Below are positions 46,953 through 59,532 of a DNA stretch of 64,000 nt, in pieces. The notes under the pieces are model-generated. The model was given only the letters and a program-made list of their open reading frames with translations, was not told where the DNA came from and did no database searches. Both the position numbers and the translations under genes were made by a program. Position 1 is the first letter of the stretch. Each line of letters opens with the position of its first letter. The stretch spans positions 12,480,001 through 12,544,000 of the forward strand of contig NC_083607.1 of assembly GCF_029168945.1 (NCBI RefSeq), written 5' to 3'. Source of the DNA: Cannabis sativa (Eukaryota; Streptophyta; Magnoliopsida; Rosales; Cannabaceae).

Positions 46953-47001
46953 TGGGCTCCCTTTCTTTCAAAAAAAAAAAAAATATTGTTGACACATATA
47001 C

Positions 47002-47542
47002 TTTGTCTATGTAAGTGGTAATGTAATTGTTTTTGTCCTTTATAATATAGGTGCACTTAGTTGGTTTTAGTGATATATACTTGTGGACTTGTAGTGGTGT
47101 TAGTATTTTTTATATGAAAATTGGATCTTAAGTTATTTACTCTATTTAAAAAATACAATTTACAATATAATAAATTTATGAGCATAAATTTTTTTGCAAT
47201 ATAATATTTTATCCAAACGTAATATTATTTATTATTTAATACAATACGATTTTTATACGACCAAAAGAATTTTGTAGGTATGTTACAATAAAAATATGTT
47301 TACTTTAGTATTTTAAACCACTTGAGCCATAGGTAGGTGTGTGTATTGGAGGTCATAGGTTCGAGTCCCAAGTAAATAAAAAATAAAAAAAAGTTATTTA
47401 CTCTATTCTAGTCATTCTAATCATTGTTATTTATAATTTTAACATGATATACAATGAAGAGGTATGTATCAAGTGATTGTTATCCCAAAATGTTATAATT
47501 AACTCGACTACTGAAAAAAAAAAATTAAATATTAGTTATTCT
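47002..47542. other. Spacer between LINE and element C, with a small insert
   Basis: No gene is visible. It contains the A-tailed insert described at 47147-47390. Confidence 0.6.
47147..47390 (+). mobile_element. Possible small retroposed insert, A-tailed
   Basis: The segment is flanked by the 17-bp direct repeat AAGTTATTTACTCTATT (47130-47146 and 47391-47407) and ends in an A-rich tail (47373-47390). A pol III B-box-like GGTTCGAGTCC is at 47358-47368. The B box lies close to the tail, unlike a normal SINE, so this could be a truncated or composite SINE, or an unrelated A-tailed insertion. Confidence 0.5.
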
Positions 47543-48061
47543 TGTTAGATATTTATTTGTATAGACTAAAATATACATGATTATGAATAAAGTGCGGAAT
47601 TAATAAATCATATATGCACTATAATTTAAGGATCGAAATACCTCCAGCCATTGAATCTTTGAGCTTTAGTCCCACATAAGCATGATCTGCAAAAGAAACC
47701 GATTGATGTGGGTAATCGGGCTTCCTCGCTCTCTCAACTCTCTTTAGATGGAATTTTGCTGTTATGAACAGAATGAGTGAGGAGCTCGGGGACCGAGACC
47801 CTATATTTATAGGTGAGATACTCCATCAGTATCTGAGCCACATTAATTGTCAGAATATTTTGACAATTAATTCAGGAAATCAAATCAGGTAATGAATAGA
47901 GAAATCTGACCATATATAGAATATTACATAATTGATTTTGTCCAGATTCAATGAATATAAAATATTCATTTATCAGAAAATTAATTATTTATTTATTTCC
48001 TTAAATAGAAATTTATTTCTTTAAATAGAAATATATTTCCTTAAATAAAATATTCTTATAT
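47543..48061 (-). repeat. 3' LTR of element C
   Basis: It starts TGTTAGAT. The right end is approximate because the expected terminal CA is not clean (it reads TTCTTATA). A perfect 11-bp hairpin lies at 47842-47871. A three-fold TTAAATAGAAAT-type repeat is at 47999-48055. Confidence 0.65.
47800..47815 (-). promoter_or_regulatory. TATA box in element C LTR
   Basis: The minus strand reads CCTATAAATATAGGG, suitably placed for leftward transcription of the LTR. Confidence 0.55.
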
Positions 48062-48437
48062 TCTCCCACTTGGTCAGCATTTAGACTAAAACATTCAAAC
48101 CCAAACGTTCTCCATTATATAATAAACATACGAATCATAGCGACATGTCCTCATTATAAGTCGAGTATTATCTTCCATGTATTACGATATATTTATTATA
48201 TAACAATGTACTTTATGTGGCAATGTACTTAAGCGAATAAACCCTAACCCTTATGTTTATTCAGGTCCTCTTACGATAATTTTCTCAGATGAAATTAAGG
48301 TGCACATAAATATGAGAAAATATCAAAATTAGAGTTTCATTGAATAATTTTTTGGCTGTACAAATAAAAAACTGCATATGGGTTAACTGAATCCCACATT
48401 TACTTTATGATCCTTGAATTTGTGTTGTGGCATGCCT

Positions 48438-48703
48438 TTAGTCAAGGATATGCGATTACCCAATTCAGTTTGCGTGATTAATGACCACTTATCACGCCTT
48501 TTCATGGCTAAATACTTAATGTCGATATGCTAGCTTCGACCAGTACTTTATAGTTATTAGCCATAAATATTTAGTCAAGGATATGCGATTACCCAATTCA
48601 GTTTGCGTGATTAATGACCACTTATCACGCCTTTTCATGGCTAAATACTTAATGTCGATATGCTAGCTTCGACCAGTACTTTATAGTTATTAGCCATAAA
48701 TAT
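48438..48703. repeat. Perfect 133-bp tandem duplication
   Basis: Copy 1 is 48438-48570 and copy 2 is 48571-48703. I see no difference between them, so the duplication is recent or an assembly artefact. Confidence 0.9.
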
Positions 48704-49853
48704 TGTAGCTGAATTTATCGCAAAATTTTCTTAATGGCCTAATGAAACTGTAATTCTGAACTCTAGGCCTACTATGAAACTCTATAATACATCATACGAG
48801 ATGTATCCTCAAAACAATAAATGAATCTGACTTCTATAGTGGAAATAACAATCAAGATTCTCTACAATATAACTTACTGGTAATCTTAAGGTTGTAATAA
48901 AATATTGATTTACGTGAATCAATACAACCAGTGAAGTACGTTAGAATCTGATTGGTTAACTATATTTCCAGATGGTCAATTCATCTTAACAAAATATGTA
49001 TGAATATAATTTTAGTATCTTAAAGACACCTCATCACTTTGTATGAAGAATAAAGTGGTCTTAATTTTAGTTATTCTGATACTACTTAACGATCCTGAAA
49101 CAAATGTAATACAAAGTCTTATTCAGACTCTTAGGCATACATTAGGCTTCTAACATAGAAACAAATGAATGTTCTTAATTTATTCTCACTCCAGACCATT
49201 TTTCAGATGCTGGTTCGAGTTGAATTTATCATACTTAAAGATAAAAGTTATACATAATTTTATTTAATCAGAGATGCTGTGGCTACTCTCTAATTAATAA
49301 AAATTATATATGTTATTTATATTCTTTATCTCAAAATAATAATTTGAGATATGAATTATTTCAACTTATATAGAAAACTTTTATCATCATTTGCAAGTAA
49401 CATATTGTCTACGTATAAAACAAATATTACTCCCACTAACCTTCTGGTATATAATTATTTCCATAATTCTCTTTTCAAACCTAAAGGAAAAGATGATATA
49501 ATACCAATTTGTGAGATGTTTGTTTTAATCTATAGGTAGACACTTTAAGCTTGCATATTCTCACCACTTATTAGAGGAAAATCTTTTATGGCAGTCTGTA
49601 TACCTTCTCCTCTAGTTCACTGTTTAGAATTGATTAATGAATTAAAACAAGCAACAAATGCCAAGGTCTATAATAGAATCTTTTATAAAAACAAGTGAGA
49701 ATGCAGATCTCCTTTGTTATTGATTCTTATTTCAAAATGAACTTCTTAGCAATGAATATTCTTTTATATTTTTATGTTTCTCAATGTTGCCTAATGAAGA
49801 TTATTGGTGAAAAAACCTATGCTTAATTAATGTTCTCCACCCCATTAGGCAAC

Positions 49854-51720
49854 CGTTGGAAATTATTTTACCAGGATCTAGATTTACTAACAAGTATGTT
49901 GGATTAACAACCTAATATGAATTCTAAAACAATGAAAATAAACACATATAAAGTTAGAAAACCTTACAGTGGGTGCAGCGGAATAATATGACTCCTTCCG
50001 TTCAGATCTCTAGCCCTTGATTCTTTTCTGTAGCAGAGCATCACCAAGATCTGAACCTGGATCTTCTTTTCTCCTTCTTTGATGCAGAAACTCCATAGTC
50101 TTCCATACTATGATTGAGATACCACTTGATGTGTGTGGGCACTACTCATCACTCAAGGGAATTCGAAAAACAGAGAAGGAAGAAAGAAAGAGAGAGAGTG
50201 GCGGTTTCATAGTGTTTGAGAGAATAAACTGTAAAGTGTCTCACTCAAAACTGAAGCCTTTACCTTCTATTTATAGAATACCACATAGGGTTAAAGTTGA
50301 ATTATTTGGTATTTAAAAAATGAAAAATAAAATGAGAAATAGGAGCATTAAGTGGCCGGCCATTCATTGAGGGAAACAAATCCTTCCACTTTTCAAACTT
50401 TCCTATTTCATCATTTCTAGTTTCCCATTTTCTCAAAATTGCCAATTCTCTCTTTCAACTTCATAAATGTCAAATCTAATTATTTAATAACTATAATTAA
50501 TTATTAAATAATATATTGTCATTTATTTTATTTATTAATAAAAATTAATCAAAGTTTCCCAATTAATAAATATACCCTTTAAACTCTCTATTTACTGTTT
50601 TACCCTTGCTTAGTGAAAATTCATAAAGTAGACATAGTCTAACTTTTAGAATTATAATTGATTAATTAAAATCAATTAACTGAATCTTACAAGCAGTATG
50701 GCCTCAACTAGTATGGGGACCATGGGTCTATATAACCGAGCTTCCAATAAGTCGAACCGAATTTACCAAGTAAATTCCCTAACTTATTAATTCCTCATTG
50801 AATCCACACTTAGAACTTGGAATTGCACTCTCAGTCATATAGAAACGCTCTATATGTTCCACGATATAGACACGTCATTAGTTATCCATTGTTATAACCC
50901 TAATGTGATCAATGATCCTCTATATAGATGATTTACACTGTACAGGATTAAATTACCGTAACACCCTACAATGTATTTTATCCTTAAAACACTTAACCCT
51001 GTATAAATGATATTTCACCTAAGTGAAATGAGATCTCCACCATTTATCTTCGTTTGGTTAAGCTCGAAGGAAATCATCCTTTACTTCTATTTGCCAAATA
51101 GAAGCTATAGATTCCATATTTATGTTAGCGCTCCCCCACTCAATTGTACTACCGTGTTCCCAAAATGTACGTATTGCCCAGACTAAAGATTAGGCTTAAC
51201 TAACAAATCAAAGAACACGAATAATACTCTTGAAATTGAGCCTAACCATATCAGGATTTCGATCATGTGATCTAGGATCAACTTATGATATTGAATTGAA
51301 TAGATGTTTACGGTAAGTTTCAAAATCTAATTCAAAGTTCAATATCGGTCCATTCCAATGCATACTCCATGCATCTGATACTGGTAAACTTTGCCAATGT
51401 CTTGGAAAGGACATAACACTTTTCCAAGGTGTAAGAATACCTATCGCTGATTATACCATGTCAGTCTAAATCCAGTGTTCTGACAAATCAGGGAATCTAC
51501 TTTTGAACATATAATAAAGATTATATTCCACTGTGCTGACAACACTATAATCTTTAACAAACTCATATGTTCTGGACTTAAAAAGAATTCATACATTATA
51601 TACATATAATCATGAAATAAATCATGTGAACCATGCAACATAAAATGTTATTTCTGATCTTTATTAATAAGTAAATCTGATTATATGAAATGGGTTTTAT
51701 TTAGGGCATAAAACCCAACA
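49854..51720 (-). repeat. 3' LTR of Copia-3
   Basis: This 1867-bp LTR begins CGTTGG (mutated from TGTTGG) and ends CCAACA. The TATA equivalent is near 50266-50280. Confidence 0.93.
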
Positions 51721-53340
51721 AACTCCCACTTGCACTAATATAAAACAAAAAGTGCATTTCAAATAATCATTAACACCTTGATACACCAATCAAGTGTAAT
51801 AGTAGTAAACTCCTCGTAATGGGATCTGACAGGTTGAATTAAACACAACCTCTTCTCCACCATTACTCTTCCTTAATCACAAAATCCTTGATAATGTGAA
51901 ATTCCTCTCTATATGTCTACTCTTTTGGGATACTGGATTCTATACTTTTGGGCAACTACTCTTTCGTTATTCAGGAAGTAACCCTAGTAGTTAAGGCAAG
52001 TTGGAACACTGCCACAAATGTATAGAACTTTCCTTAGACTGAAAAAGTATCTATCCTGCAACTTTTAACATTCAGTCTCTTTCTGGTAGACTAAGAGATT
52101 GCAGATAGGTTTTTACACTTCTCCAAAATCACTACTCCACCCCCAAAGTAATCACCATCTCATCAGCAGACTTTCTAGCACACAGGCAAGTCTCGAAATC
52201 TGATGTGGTGTAGTCTAAGAGTTTTAAAAACACCCTTATTGACTAACATATAGTTCCTCTCCTGGATTAATCTGATACTTACTCATTACTCCCACTCAAC
52301 AGCAGGTGTCTGGTCTAAGGCATGCAAAAGCATATCTGAGACCTCTCACTGTTGATTTAAGAATTCTTTCATGGCTTTATCTTTTCTGGAATAGTTGAAA
52401 CTTTTCCTTAGATAAATCAAATCTATATCTAAGAAGTTGTGAAGCTTCTATAGATTTCCATTGGAAAGAAAATGCATCAGCATCTCATGCTTGCATTAGA
52501 GTAAGTAATTTCCAGGTATACCACAAGCCATAGGTTTAGATAAACTCAAACCTATAATACTAGGAACAGGAAGTTTTGTTAAGTCCATTGAATAGACTTA
52601 TGAACGAAAATTTCCTTTCATGTCCTTGTAACAGAAAACTTTAGGTTACTCCATGTGAATGGATCAAACTATAGTTCTCTTGGCTTTCTTCTTAGTTTCT
52701 TATCTTGACAATCCATTACTTGTTTAAACTCACAATGGATTTTAATCACTAGTGTCTTCCAAGTTATAAGAAGGTGAGTTCCTAGAAACTCTCCCACTAT
52801 AACAAGGTACCGTGAACTATGTCAAAGAAAACTAAATGGTATAGACCTCTTCAGTTGTGTTAAGACAACAGAGGCAGTGGGATCATCTTGTAAAATAAGA
52901 TGATAGAACACTTTTGGAATCAAGAAAAAATATCTCCTTTATTTGCTACTTTATTTTCAGACTTAGTCATTTTCTTAGAAAATTAGTATTTTGTTTAAAC
53001 AAACACTTTCTTATCTAATGACTATGGGATGCTCCACCCCTAATCACTTAGAATAGCTAACAAAAATGCAAACCAGGGTTAGCAGTTCTAGCTTTTCTTA
53101 AGATTTTGATTAGGTCATCCATGAATCTAGTAATGATTTACATTAAGTATACAACCATTACATCATTCTGAAATTACCATAGAAGGATTTAGGCAACGAC
53201 TAGTAACTAATCATCAATATGCAACTCGAATTTCTGGGGAGGTAAGTTTGGATATTATTCAAAATCAAATTAATGATCTTTGAACTGCATATCTACTAAC
53301 TTTTTCTCCACCCCTATCAGTTCGCAAGATCTTTAACCAC
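51721..53340 (-). other. Copia-3 3' internal region, homologous to Copia-2
   Basis: It starts with the polypurine tract (plus-strand aactcccacttgcac), then follows the order seen at 10524 to about 12000 in Copia-2. It has no coding features. Confidence 0.65.
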
Positions 53341-54285
53341 TTACCTTCACCATTGCTAGAAATTCATGAAATTTTTTAAACATTTCAAATTTCTTTTGCA
53401 TAAGGTAAAATCTAGAGTGATCGTTTTAAGAATACAACGAAAACTCATATCCACCCCTGAATGTACATCCATCTGCGAATGAGATGAAATTACTTTCAGT
53501 GGATATAGGCACATTAACTCTTTGCAGAGAATGATCTTGTCAAAACCACTATGAACAAGATACAAATGCCATAGATTTATAAAATATGTGGTTGTATCTT
53601 TTGATGACTTACTTTAGTTACATCAAAGAGTTCTTAGAATAGTGCAAGTGGATTCTGGTCACAGAATACTAAACTCATACAGTTTAAATCCATTGAAAGA
53701 AAATGGTTATTAAACACTTGTGAAAGTGTAACTGTATAATTAGTAACTCTTTCTTGGACCACCACTACTAATCTAACTCTATGATTTGCCTATACAAGTA
53801 GGAGATATCTAAGATTGAGGATTTATATCATTTAGGGATAGAATTCCGGGAATATAATCATATGCGTCATCTAATTTCTTAAGAGAAAATAAGACTTTAT
53901 ATGATTTATAGACCATTCATCCAATGATATGTCATTAAGCTAATTCGAAATGAATAAGCTAAGAGGAATTAGGATAATTTCGTTTTAAATAAGAATCCAA
54001 CGATGCTCCGATTAGCGAGAGTCAAAGTAATCTTATTTATACAATCTTCTTGTTTCATATTGTATAACACTAGTCTAAGGTGTCATCAATTGATGAACAG
54101 CTAGACCTTGCGTATACAATATTTATCTTTCGAGATCTAACACTATTATGTTAGTCTAATGGTGAAAATCCATTAGGGATTTATCTCATTAGAAAAACAA
54201 ATCAAGTTAGACCAACAATGAAGATTCGAAATTAAACTACAATTTAATAACAGAAAGTAACATGGTTCAATACAAATTCATACAC
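53341..54285 (-). other. Copia-3 stretch at the expected gag position
   Basis: In Copia-2 the corresponding interval holds gag; here no gag motif or zinc knuckle is found in any frame. Part of it (about 54000-54200) looks like a diverged extra copy of the leader block, with ccgattagcgagagtca instead of cccgtttaggcgagagtca. Confidence 0.6.
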
Positions 54286-54387
54286 AATTCAGAAATTATG
54301 AAGCACATAGCAAGTAGGAATGACAAGTGAAAATACTAAAACATACAATCCTAAATAATTTCCAAGGTTTTCAACAAACTGATATCA

Positions 54388-54692
54388 GTGTCCCGTTTAG
54401 GCGAGAGTCAAAGCTACCATTTATTGAATAAAGTTGTCAGCTCATCTAAAATGTCAAACATTCTAGCAACCTTTTATTCGATCAAGATGTGAATCCGAGT
54501 TGTCCCGTTTAGGCGAGAGTCAAGGCTATTCTATCTTATGAGCTTCCACCATTGTTTCATATTCTTGCAAGTCTTATACAGTCGCCACCATTAGGGTGAT
54601 CATAAACTATATAAAAAACTTACAAGATTACTTATCTTTCGAGATTAAACGGTGCTAACTTGCTAATGAACGTTCCTCCATTATAGGGAGGA
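54388..54692 (-). other. Conserved repeat-plus-hairpin block in Copia-3
   Basis: Two copies of CCCGTTTAGGCGAGAGTCA (near 54392 and 54505), hairpin CACC/GGTG (54596-54608) and hairpin TCCTCC/GGAGGA (54674-54692), in the same order and spacing as Copia-2. Confidence 0.6.
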
Positions 54693-56000
54693 TTACTCAC
54701 TAAAACAATAGCTATGTAAAACCAACAATGGAGATCGAATATCCTTATAATAATAAAGCTCATTATTTAATGAAGGTTTGTATTTTCTTCTAATATTTAT
54801 TTTAATCCATTTATTTTAAATATATATTTATTTAATTAAAATTTCCAATTTAGAATGAAAAATTCCAAATATAAATTTTAATTTAATATTTATAAATTAT
54901 ACTTAGATAGATAAATAACGTGAATTATTTCCATCTTAGTAATAATTTCCATAAATGTTTAGAAAATTATTCAATTTAAGTTGTTTCAAAATTAATTTGA
55001 ATTAATTTACAACTCAAATTTAATTTTCTATAAATATATATTGCATTTTCGAAAATGCTTTAAAATAAAATAAAAATAAATCCTGGAAAATTACTCTAAT
55101 TTATGCTGGCCCAAAATTAATAAAATTAATTTTCAACAAAAAATATAATTTCCCTATTTAATTAAATATCTAAGAAAAATTTCAAATATTTAAGTATCAT
55201 GATTAAAAAATCAACTTAAATATTAATTTTCTATTTAATTAAATACACTAGAAAAATACTTCAAGCAAAACAGATAATATCTATCTAGACTTTCATAGAC
55301 TAATTAATCCAATTTCTAATTATAATATATTTTAGTTCATTTATTTTAATTAACCATCAAATGAAAAAGTCACTGATTTAAGTTGGTCCAAAATTAAATA
55401 AATAATTTTCAACTTTAATCTATTTTTCAAATAAAATTCGAAATTTCTACATTAAAGAAATGTAATTTCGAAATTTTGGGAAATGATCAATAAAATAAAA
55501 TAAAATATATTCTGAAAATTATTCAAACTTAAGTTATTCTAAAATAAGATTCCAAACTTAAAATAATTTTCAACTTTAATTAAATAACATGAAAATAACA
55601 ATATTAAAGTATCATGATGAAAATCAACTTAGATATTGAAATTTTCAATTTAATTAAATGTATTAAATTCAAGAAACAAATAATTAAGTAAAGAGGAAAC
55701 TTAATTATTAATTCTAGTTTAATACTTAGGAAAATATTCTAAACTTAGATTGTACCAAAATTAATTAGGAAACAATTAATTTCACAATCTATGATATTTT
55801 CCTATTTAATATTAGAAATAATAACTAGTACTAGAAATAACTATCTAGAATATATCATTGACTAAGTGTTTTTCTAAAATTAACTTTAAAATATTACAAT
55901 GAAAAATAAATTTCATATATTTTAAAAGTTAATTATGTTGCTAATTCAATTTTAATTAGGTTAGACTAATATAATTAACCTAATACAATTATTTAAATAA

Positions 56001-56120
56001 GGCAAATGGGCCTTCACAATTGGGGTAGTTCATGTGAGGGGGAGCTGGGTTCAGTATGTCGTACCCACTTCTATGGCCCCCAACTCTCACACAAGGCCCA
56101 AAAGAGAGGAATTTAACCTT
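56001..56120 (-). other. Conserved structured island in Copia-3 leader
   Basis: GGGCCTT against AAGGCCC and TGTGAG against CTCACA are both kept. This is the third copy of the island seen at 1131-1250. Confidence 0.55.
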
Positions 56121-57643
56121 AAAATAAACAATTGTTATTCATTGAATAAGCCCAAATCTAATTGGGCCTAAATAAATTTCCTTATGTCAAAATTTATTTT
56201 AGCAACCTAGTCCATTTACTTAGTAAAAACTTAAATGGGCTCCCTATATGTATCTAAGCCCAAAAGCAAACATATAGGGTCACACAGGTCAAATGATTTG
56301 GATGGACCCTATCATGTCACTAGGTTTACACAGATGAAAGAAGTACAAAATTTACCTGTTACAAATTATTTATAAGATCTATCGTCAATTGAACTATGAT
56401 TAAAATCAGATCATTGGATCATGATCTGTCACCAAGTTAATCATAGCAATTTAGATCAGATAAATAATAGGTTTGTTAAAAAGAGTTTGAATAAACAATA
56501 TTAATAAATAAACATTGTCCATGTAACAGATGTGAATCAAGATATTAATATAATTAAATTATTATTCTCAAACTAACCAAATAAAGGAAACTAATTTTAA
56601 AATATCTAGGTTTATTTGAATCAAATTAAATTAAATATCTAATAAGATCAATGATTTAAAAAGAAAGAATCTCCAATATCACTTTCAGATCTTATAATTT
56701 AATAAAATAAACCAATTTCAAAATAGATTTGGTTAAATAATAATTACCATAATTATATGTCAAAATATCTCAAATTAAGCAATATTCAAATCTCTACAAA
56801 AATATCTATGTTATTTAAATATTTAAGATATGATTTATAAATTTCTAATAAGGAAAAAATGATATATAGAAAAAATATCATTTTTATACTTATAATTTAT
56901 AAATAATTAAATATTTAACAAAATAACAAATTTTTGAATTTGAAAAATATTATGGTAAGTATATCTATAAAAATATCTATGTTAATTTCAAATTTATTAA
57001 TTATTTAATTTGTCATATAAGATAATTTTAATGTAATATTTTAAATAAAAAGACAAAGTTATCTTTTAATTTAAAATATCTTAAATATCAAAATATTCAA
57101 TCTTATAATTAAATAACAAATAAATATTAAAGAAGTTAACAAATTTTTAAATCTCACCATAATAAGAAATATTCAAAAATTGGAAACAATCCAAAATAGA
57201 AATATTTAAAATTGGAAAAAATCCAAATTGAAAATATTTAAAATTGGAAACATTTCAATTTAGAAATATTTAAAATTGGAAAAATGAATTTTGGGAAACA
57301 ATCCCATGAAAAAATTGGATTTTTGGGAAAAACCTCAAAAATTCGCAATTTGTAGGGAACTGCCAGGATAGGCTGCATGCAGCAACCATGATTTCCAATC
57401 TTCCAAAATTCATATCTTTCTCAATTTTATCGGAATCGAGTTCCGTAAAAAACAAAATTGCTTAATTTTTCACAAAGAATCCAAATAAAATATTTTCAAA
57501 AATTGAAAAAATATAGTTCATGGAAAAATTTCGTACAACATCAACATTCATCATAAAAACACAAACCAGCATGAAACCATCCAAATCAACACAGAAACAT
57601 GCAATCATCGTTTTAATTCATATTACATGAAAGTAAATCATTA

Positions 57644-57660
57644 CCATGGCTCTGGTGCCA
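57644..57660 (-). other. Primer binding site of Copia-3
   Basis: The minus strand reads TGGCACCAGAGCCATGG, an iMet-type site with two changes from that of Copia-1, two bases from the LTR. Confidence 0.85.
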
Positions 57661-57662
57661 GT

Positions 57663-59527
57663 TGTTGGAAATTATTTTACCAGGATCTAGATTTACTAAC
57701 AAGTATGTTGGATTAACAACCTAATATGAATTCTAAAACAATGAAAATAAACACATATAAAGTTAGAAAACCTTACAAAGGTGCAGCGGAATAATATGAC
57801 TCCTTCCGTTCAGATCTCTAGCCCTTGATTCCTTTCTGTAGCAGAGCATCACCAAGATCTGAACCTGGATCTTCTTTTCTCCTTCTTTGATGCAGAAACT
57901 CCATAGTCTTCCATACTATGATTGAGATACCACTTGATGTGTGTGGGCACTACTCATCACTCAAGGGAATTCAAAAAACAGAGAAGGAAGAAAGAAAGAG
58001 AGAGAGTGGCGGTTTCATAGTGTTTGAGAGAATAAACTGTAAAGTGTCTCACTCAAAACTGAAGCCTTTACCTTCTATTTATAGAATACCACATAGGGTT
58101 AAAGTTGAATTATTTGGTATTTAAAAAATGAAAAATAAAATGAGAAATAGGAGCATTAAGTGGCCGGCCATTCATTGAAGGAAACAAATCCTTCAACTTT
58201 TCAAACTTTCCTATTTCATCATTTCTAGTTTCCCATTTTCTCAAAATTGCCAATTCTCTCTTTCAACTTCATAAATGTCAAATCTAATTATTTAATAACT
58301 ATAATTAATTATTAAATAATATATTGTCATTTATTTTATTTATTAATAAAAACTAATCAAAGTTTCCCAATTAATAAATATACCCTTTAAACTCTCTATT
58401 CTTGTTTTACCCTTGCTTAGTGAAAATTCATAAAGTAGACATAGTCTAACTTTTAGAATTATAATTGATTAATTAAAATCAATTAACTGAGTCTTACAAG
58501 CAGTATGGCCTCAACTAGTATGGGGACCATGGGTCTATGTAACCGAGCTTCCAATAAGTCGAACCGAATTTACCAAGTAAATTCCCTAACTTATTAATTC
58601 CTCATTGAATCCACACTTAGAACTTGGAATTGCACTCTCAGTCATATAGAAACGCTCTATATGTTCCACGATATAGACACGTCATTAGTTATCCATTGTT
58701 ATAACCCTAATGTGATCAATGATCCTCTATATAGATGATTTACACTGTACAGGATTAAATTACCGTAACACCCTACAATGTATTTTATCCTTAAAACACT
58801 TAACCCTGTATAAATGATATTTCACCTAAGTGAAATGAGATCTCCACCATTTATCTTCGTTTGGTTAAGCTCGAAGGAAATCATCCTTTACTTCTATTTG
58901 CCAAATAGAAGCTATAGATTCCATATTTATGTTAGCGCTCCCCCACTCAATTGTACTACCGTGTTCCCAAAATGTACGTATTGCCCAGACTAAAGATTAG
59001 GCTTAACTAACAAATCAAAGAACACGAATAATACTCTTGAAATTGAGCCTAACCATATCAGGATTTCGATCGTGTGATCTAGGATCAACTTATGATATTG
59101 AATTGAATAGATGTTTACGGTAAGTTTCAAAATCTAATTCAAAGTTCAATATCGGTCCATTCCAATGCATACTCCATGCATCCGATACTGGTAAACTTTG
59201 CCAATGTCCTGGAAAGGACATAACACTTTTCCAAGGTGTAAGAATACCTATCGCTGATTATACCATGTCAGTCTAAATCCAGTGTTCTGACAAATCAGGG
59301 AATCTACTTTTGAACATATAATAAAGATTATATTCCACTGTGCTGACAACACTATAATCTTTAACAAACTCATATGTTCTGGACTTAAAAAGAATTCATA
59401 CATTATATACATATAATCATGAAATAAATCATGTGAACCATGCAACATAAAATGTTATTTCTGATCTTTATTAATAAGTAAATCTGATTATATGAAATGG
59501 GTTTTATTTAGGGCATAAAACCCAACA
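57663..59527 (-). repeat. 5' LTR of Copia-3
   Basis: This 1865-bp LTR begins TGTTGG and ends CCAACA, followed by the duplication GCAAC. The TATA box CTATAAATAGAAGG is on the minus strand at 58071-58084. Confidence 0.93.
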
Positions 59528-59532
59528 GCAAC

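Larger units (their letters stand above)
40213..46983 (+). mobile_element. Full-length plant L1-type LINE with RNase H
   Basis: This 6771-bp element has a 5' untranslated region of about 1.15 kb, ORF1 (41366-42852), ORF2 (42849-46952) and a short A-tail (46970-46983). It is bounded by a perfect 18-bp duplication. The domain order endonuclease, RT, zinc-binding domain, RNase H is that of plant L1 elements. ORF1 has one frameshift and ORF2 at least three stops and two frameshifts, so it is full-length but dead. Confidence 0.93.
54286..57643 (-). other. Copia-3 long leader
   Basis: Homologous to the Copia-2 leader at both ends. It contains the repeat-plus-hairpin block (54388-54692) and the conserved island (56001-56120). 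The part nearest the primer site (about 56350-57600) is different from Copia-1 and Copia-2, so the leader has been partly exchanged. Confidence 0.65.
49854..59527 (-). mobile_element. Copia-3: non-coding (LARD-like) Copia-family element, young
   Basis: This complete element of 9674 bp is flanked by the 5-bp duplication GCAAC (49849-49853 and 59528-59532). LTRs are 49854-51720 and 57663-59527, about 99% alike with roughly 15 differences by eye, mostly transitions. The first base of the left LTR is C instead of T. The primer site is at 57644-57660, and the polypurine tract adjoins 51720. The 5.9-kb interior has no gag, no pol and no frame worth naming. It shares its 3' region and leader with Copia-2, but the gag position is replaced by unrelated non-coding sequence. 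Confidence 0.93.

Noticed and set aside
47310..47372. A tRNA gene
   Set aside because: There is a B-box-like GGTTCGAGTCC, but no credible A box, acceptor stem or anticodon arm around it.
50110..50316. 68-residue frame also found at 57918-58124
   Set aside because: The repetition is explained by the two LTRs being copies; it is antisense to the element transcript and has no domain features.
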